From BM524 sp041554435 (GTDB lineage: Bacteria; Bacteroidota; Bacteroidia; Bacteroidales; F082): a DNA stretch of 6,479 bases. Each line of letters starts with the position of its first letter. The first letter of the stretch is position 1. Positions 5,475-6,479 of this stretch are shown here, one piece after another. Below the pieces are notes generated by a model, which was not told the DNA's origin, did not search any database, and saw only the letters and a program-made list of their open reading frames with translations. The position numbers and the translations under genes are program-made. Location of the stretch: assembly GCA_041554435.1 (NCBI GenBank), contig JBFFLX010000186.1:1-6479 (forward strand), in the 5' to 3' direction.

Positions 5475-6395
5475 ATGAAAAAACCTGCGGTATTTATCTC
5501 CTCAACATACTCGGACTTAAGCATACATAGAAAGCAAATTTGGCTTACTGTAGAGAAATTCGGATTAATAACACTTGGCATGGAAAAGTTCGGAGCTAGA
5601 AAAGAAAATTCACTTACAACATGCTTACAGGAAGTAGAAAAATGCGATATCTTTATTCTAATAGTTGGTATGCGTTTCGGCAGCATTCATAAACCATCTC
5701 AAAAATCCTATACCTGGTTGGAATATGAAAAAGCTTATGAATTAAGGAAAGATATTCTTGTATACCTTATCGACGAAAAAGGTGGACAAATAAAAGTATC
5801 GGATTTCGATGTAGAGAATCACAAAAATTTATGCGATTTCAAAGATATCCTGCGAAACAATCATACAGTAGATTCCTTTATAGAAACAGATGACCTAACT
5901 GGAAAGATATTTGAGTTATTAGAGCTAAGAACAAATAATTTAAATTCAGAAAAAGTTCGTCCAGAAAAAATCGAATGTGATCTAATTCGGTTTAACCAAA
6001 ACAATAAACATTATATATTTATTATTGGCCTTATCGATGGCAAACCGTTTGAGCTCCATTCAGCAGTAAATGAATTTGATGATGGTCTAATGCTACCACG
6101 CAACCTAACAAAAGCAACATTAATTGAAGTCTGGGAAGGTTTAGAAAACAAAAGAATTGATATCCAATATATCAACAAAAGAGGCTACAAAACAACAATT
6201 GAAGGTGTGAATTTCTATACAAACGAAATTACAGAAAATCCAATGTTGGACAAAACTATTTCAAGCCTACTACGTGGAGATGTTGATAAAGGAACATTAC
6301 TAAATGTATTAGAAGGTCTCTCACACATGAGTGCTTTTAGCAAAAATTGGGCTGAACAACTTATTGAACTGGTAATAAATAAGTACTTTACCTGA
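5475..6395 (+). CDS. DUF4062 protein fused to a class II ribonucleotide reductase-like C-terminal domain
   Basis: The protein has 306 residues and starts at ATG 5475, directly followed by the first DUF4062 strand. Residues 5-100 are a DUF4062 domain: VFISSTYSDL (6-15), MEKFGAR (36-42), CLQEVEKCDIFILIVGMRFGS (50-70) and the WLEYEKA helix (81-87). This is a TIR/nucleoside-deoxyribosyltransferase-like fold found in many presumed signalling or conflict proteins. Residues 163-304 read like the C-terminal domain of B12-dependent ribonucleotide reductase: PEKIECDLIRF, FIIGLIDGKPFEL, GLMLPRNLTKATLI, DIQYINKRGYKTTIEG and an SSLLRGD...WAEQLIELVINKY tail, all in the family's order. The reductase catalytic barrel and its cysteines are absent, so no reductase activity is expected. 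There is no signal peptide or membrane segment; the protein is cytoplasmic. The function is unknown; a sensor or decoy coupled to a DUF4062 effector is inferred. It appears to be a stand-alone unit within this window. Confidence 0.88.
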   Translation: MKKPAVFISSTYSDLSIHRKQIWLTVEKFGLITLGMEKFGARKENSLTTCLQEVEKCDIFILIVGMRFGSIHKPSQKSYTWLEYEKAYELRKDILVYLIDEKGGQIKVSDFDVENHKNLCDFKDILRNNHTVDSFIETDDLTGKIFELLELRTNNLNSEKVRPEKIECDLIRFNQNNKHYIFIIGLIDGKPFELHSAVNEFDDGLMLPRNLTKATLIEVWEGLENKRIDIQYINKRGYKTTIEGVNFYTNEITENPMLDKTISSLLRGDVDKGTLLNVLEGLSHMSAFSKNWAEQLIELVINKYFT

Positions 6396-6479
6396 AATAT
6401 TTTCATTTTATATTTTATGAATATACATCCGTTTAGTGTTCGTCTTAGACAATATACCGTTCATTGTTCTCTCTTTAAA

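Noticed and set aside
6417..6479. Frame starting MNIHPFSVRL and open to the window end
   Set aside because: Only 21 codons are visible, with no ribosome binding site or recognisable motif; it could be the start of a next gene but is not supported.

Overview
The window looks like chromosomal DNA of a member of the Bacteroidota. The evidence is an AT-rich composition, a TAnnTTTG-type -7 element before one gene, mostly Shine-Dalgarno-poor starts, signal peptides ending in patterns such as FGQ and YAQN, and protein variants typical of the phylum. A finer placement (for example Marinilabiliales or a relative) is only a guess. Six protein-coding genes are supported and no complete RNA gene was found.

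Layout. (1) Bases 1-798 hold the 3' part of a phage-tail-like surface or fibre protein. It has a peptidase-G2-like C-terminal domain and a terminal coiled coil. (2) Bases 868-1437 encode a secreted protein of unknown function. A strong hairpin with a short T-run sits between the two genes and covers a spurious upstream GTG start. (3) Bases 1845-2900 (minus strand) encode a four-helix membrane class III nucleotidyl cyclase. (4) Bases 3043-3882 (plus strand), divergent from the cyclase, encode an exported PAP2-type phosphatase. (5) Bases 4320-5129 encode an exported alpha/beta hydrolase with a clear ribosome binding site and a -7 promoter match. (6) Bases 5475-6395 encode a DUF4062 protein whose C-terminal half closely resembles the C-terminal domain of B12-dependent (class II) ribonucleotide reductase.

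Two observations stand out. First, the DUF4062-ribonucleotide-reductase-tail fusion joins a TIR/deoxyribosyltransferase-like domain, often found in presumed conflict proteins, to a piece of a core nucleotide-metabolism enzyme without the enzyme's catalytic barrel. A sensor or decoy arrangement is an attractive but unproven reading. Second, the two long gaps flanking the cyclase-PAP2 pair (1438-1844 and 3883-4319) each carry a copy of the same roughly 155-bp element in the same orientation. Each copy has two GTTGCAACCT repeats about 131 bp apart, a bidirectional terminator hairpin whose stem differs while its shape is kept, and a GCTCCCCTGA...GGAAGTTGCAACCT block. Read on the minus strand, the end of the element resembles a corrupted tRNA T-arm and acceptor followed by a terminator.

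The genes do not form one obvious pathway. Orientation changes, long gaps and terminators suggest mostly single-gene transcription units, with the cyclase and PAP2 genes sharing a divergent promoter region and lying between the two dispersed elements.
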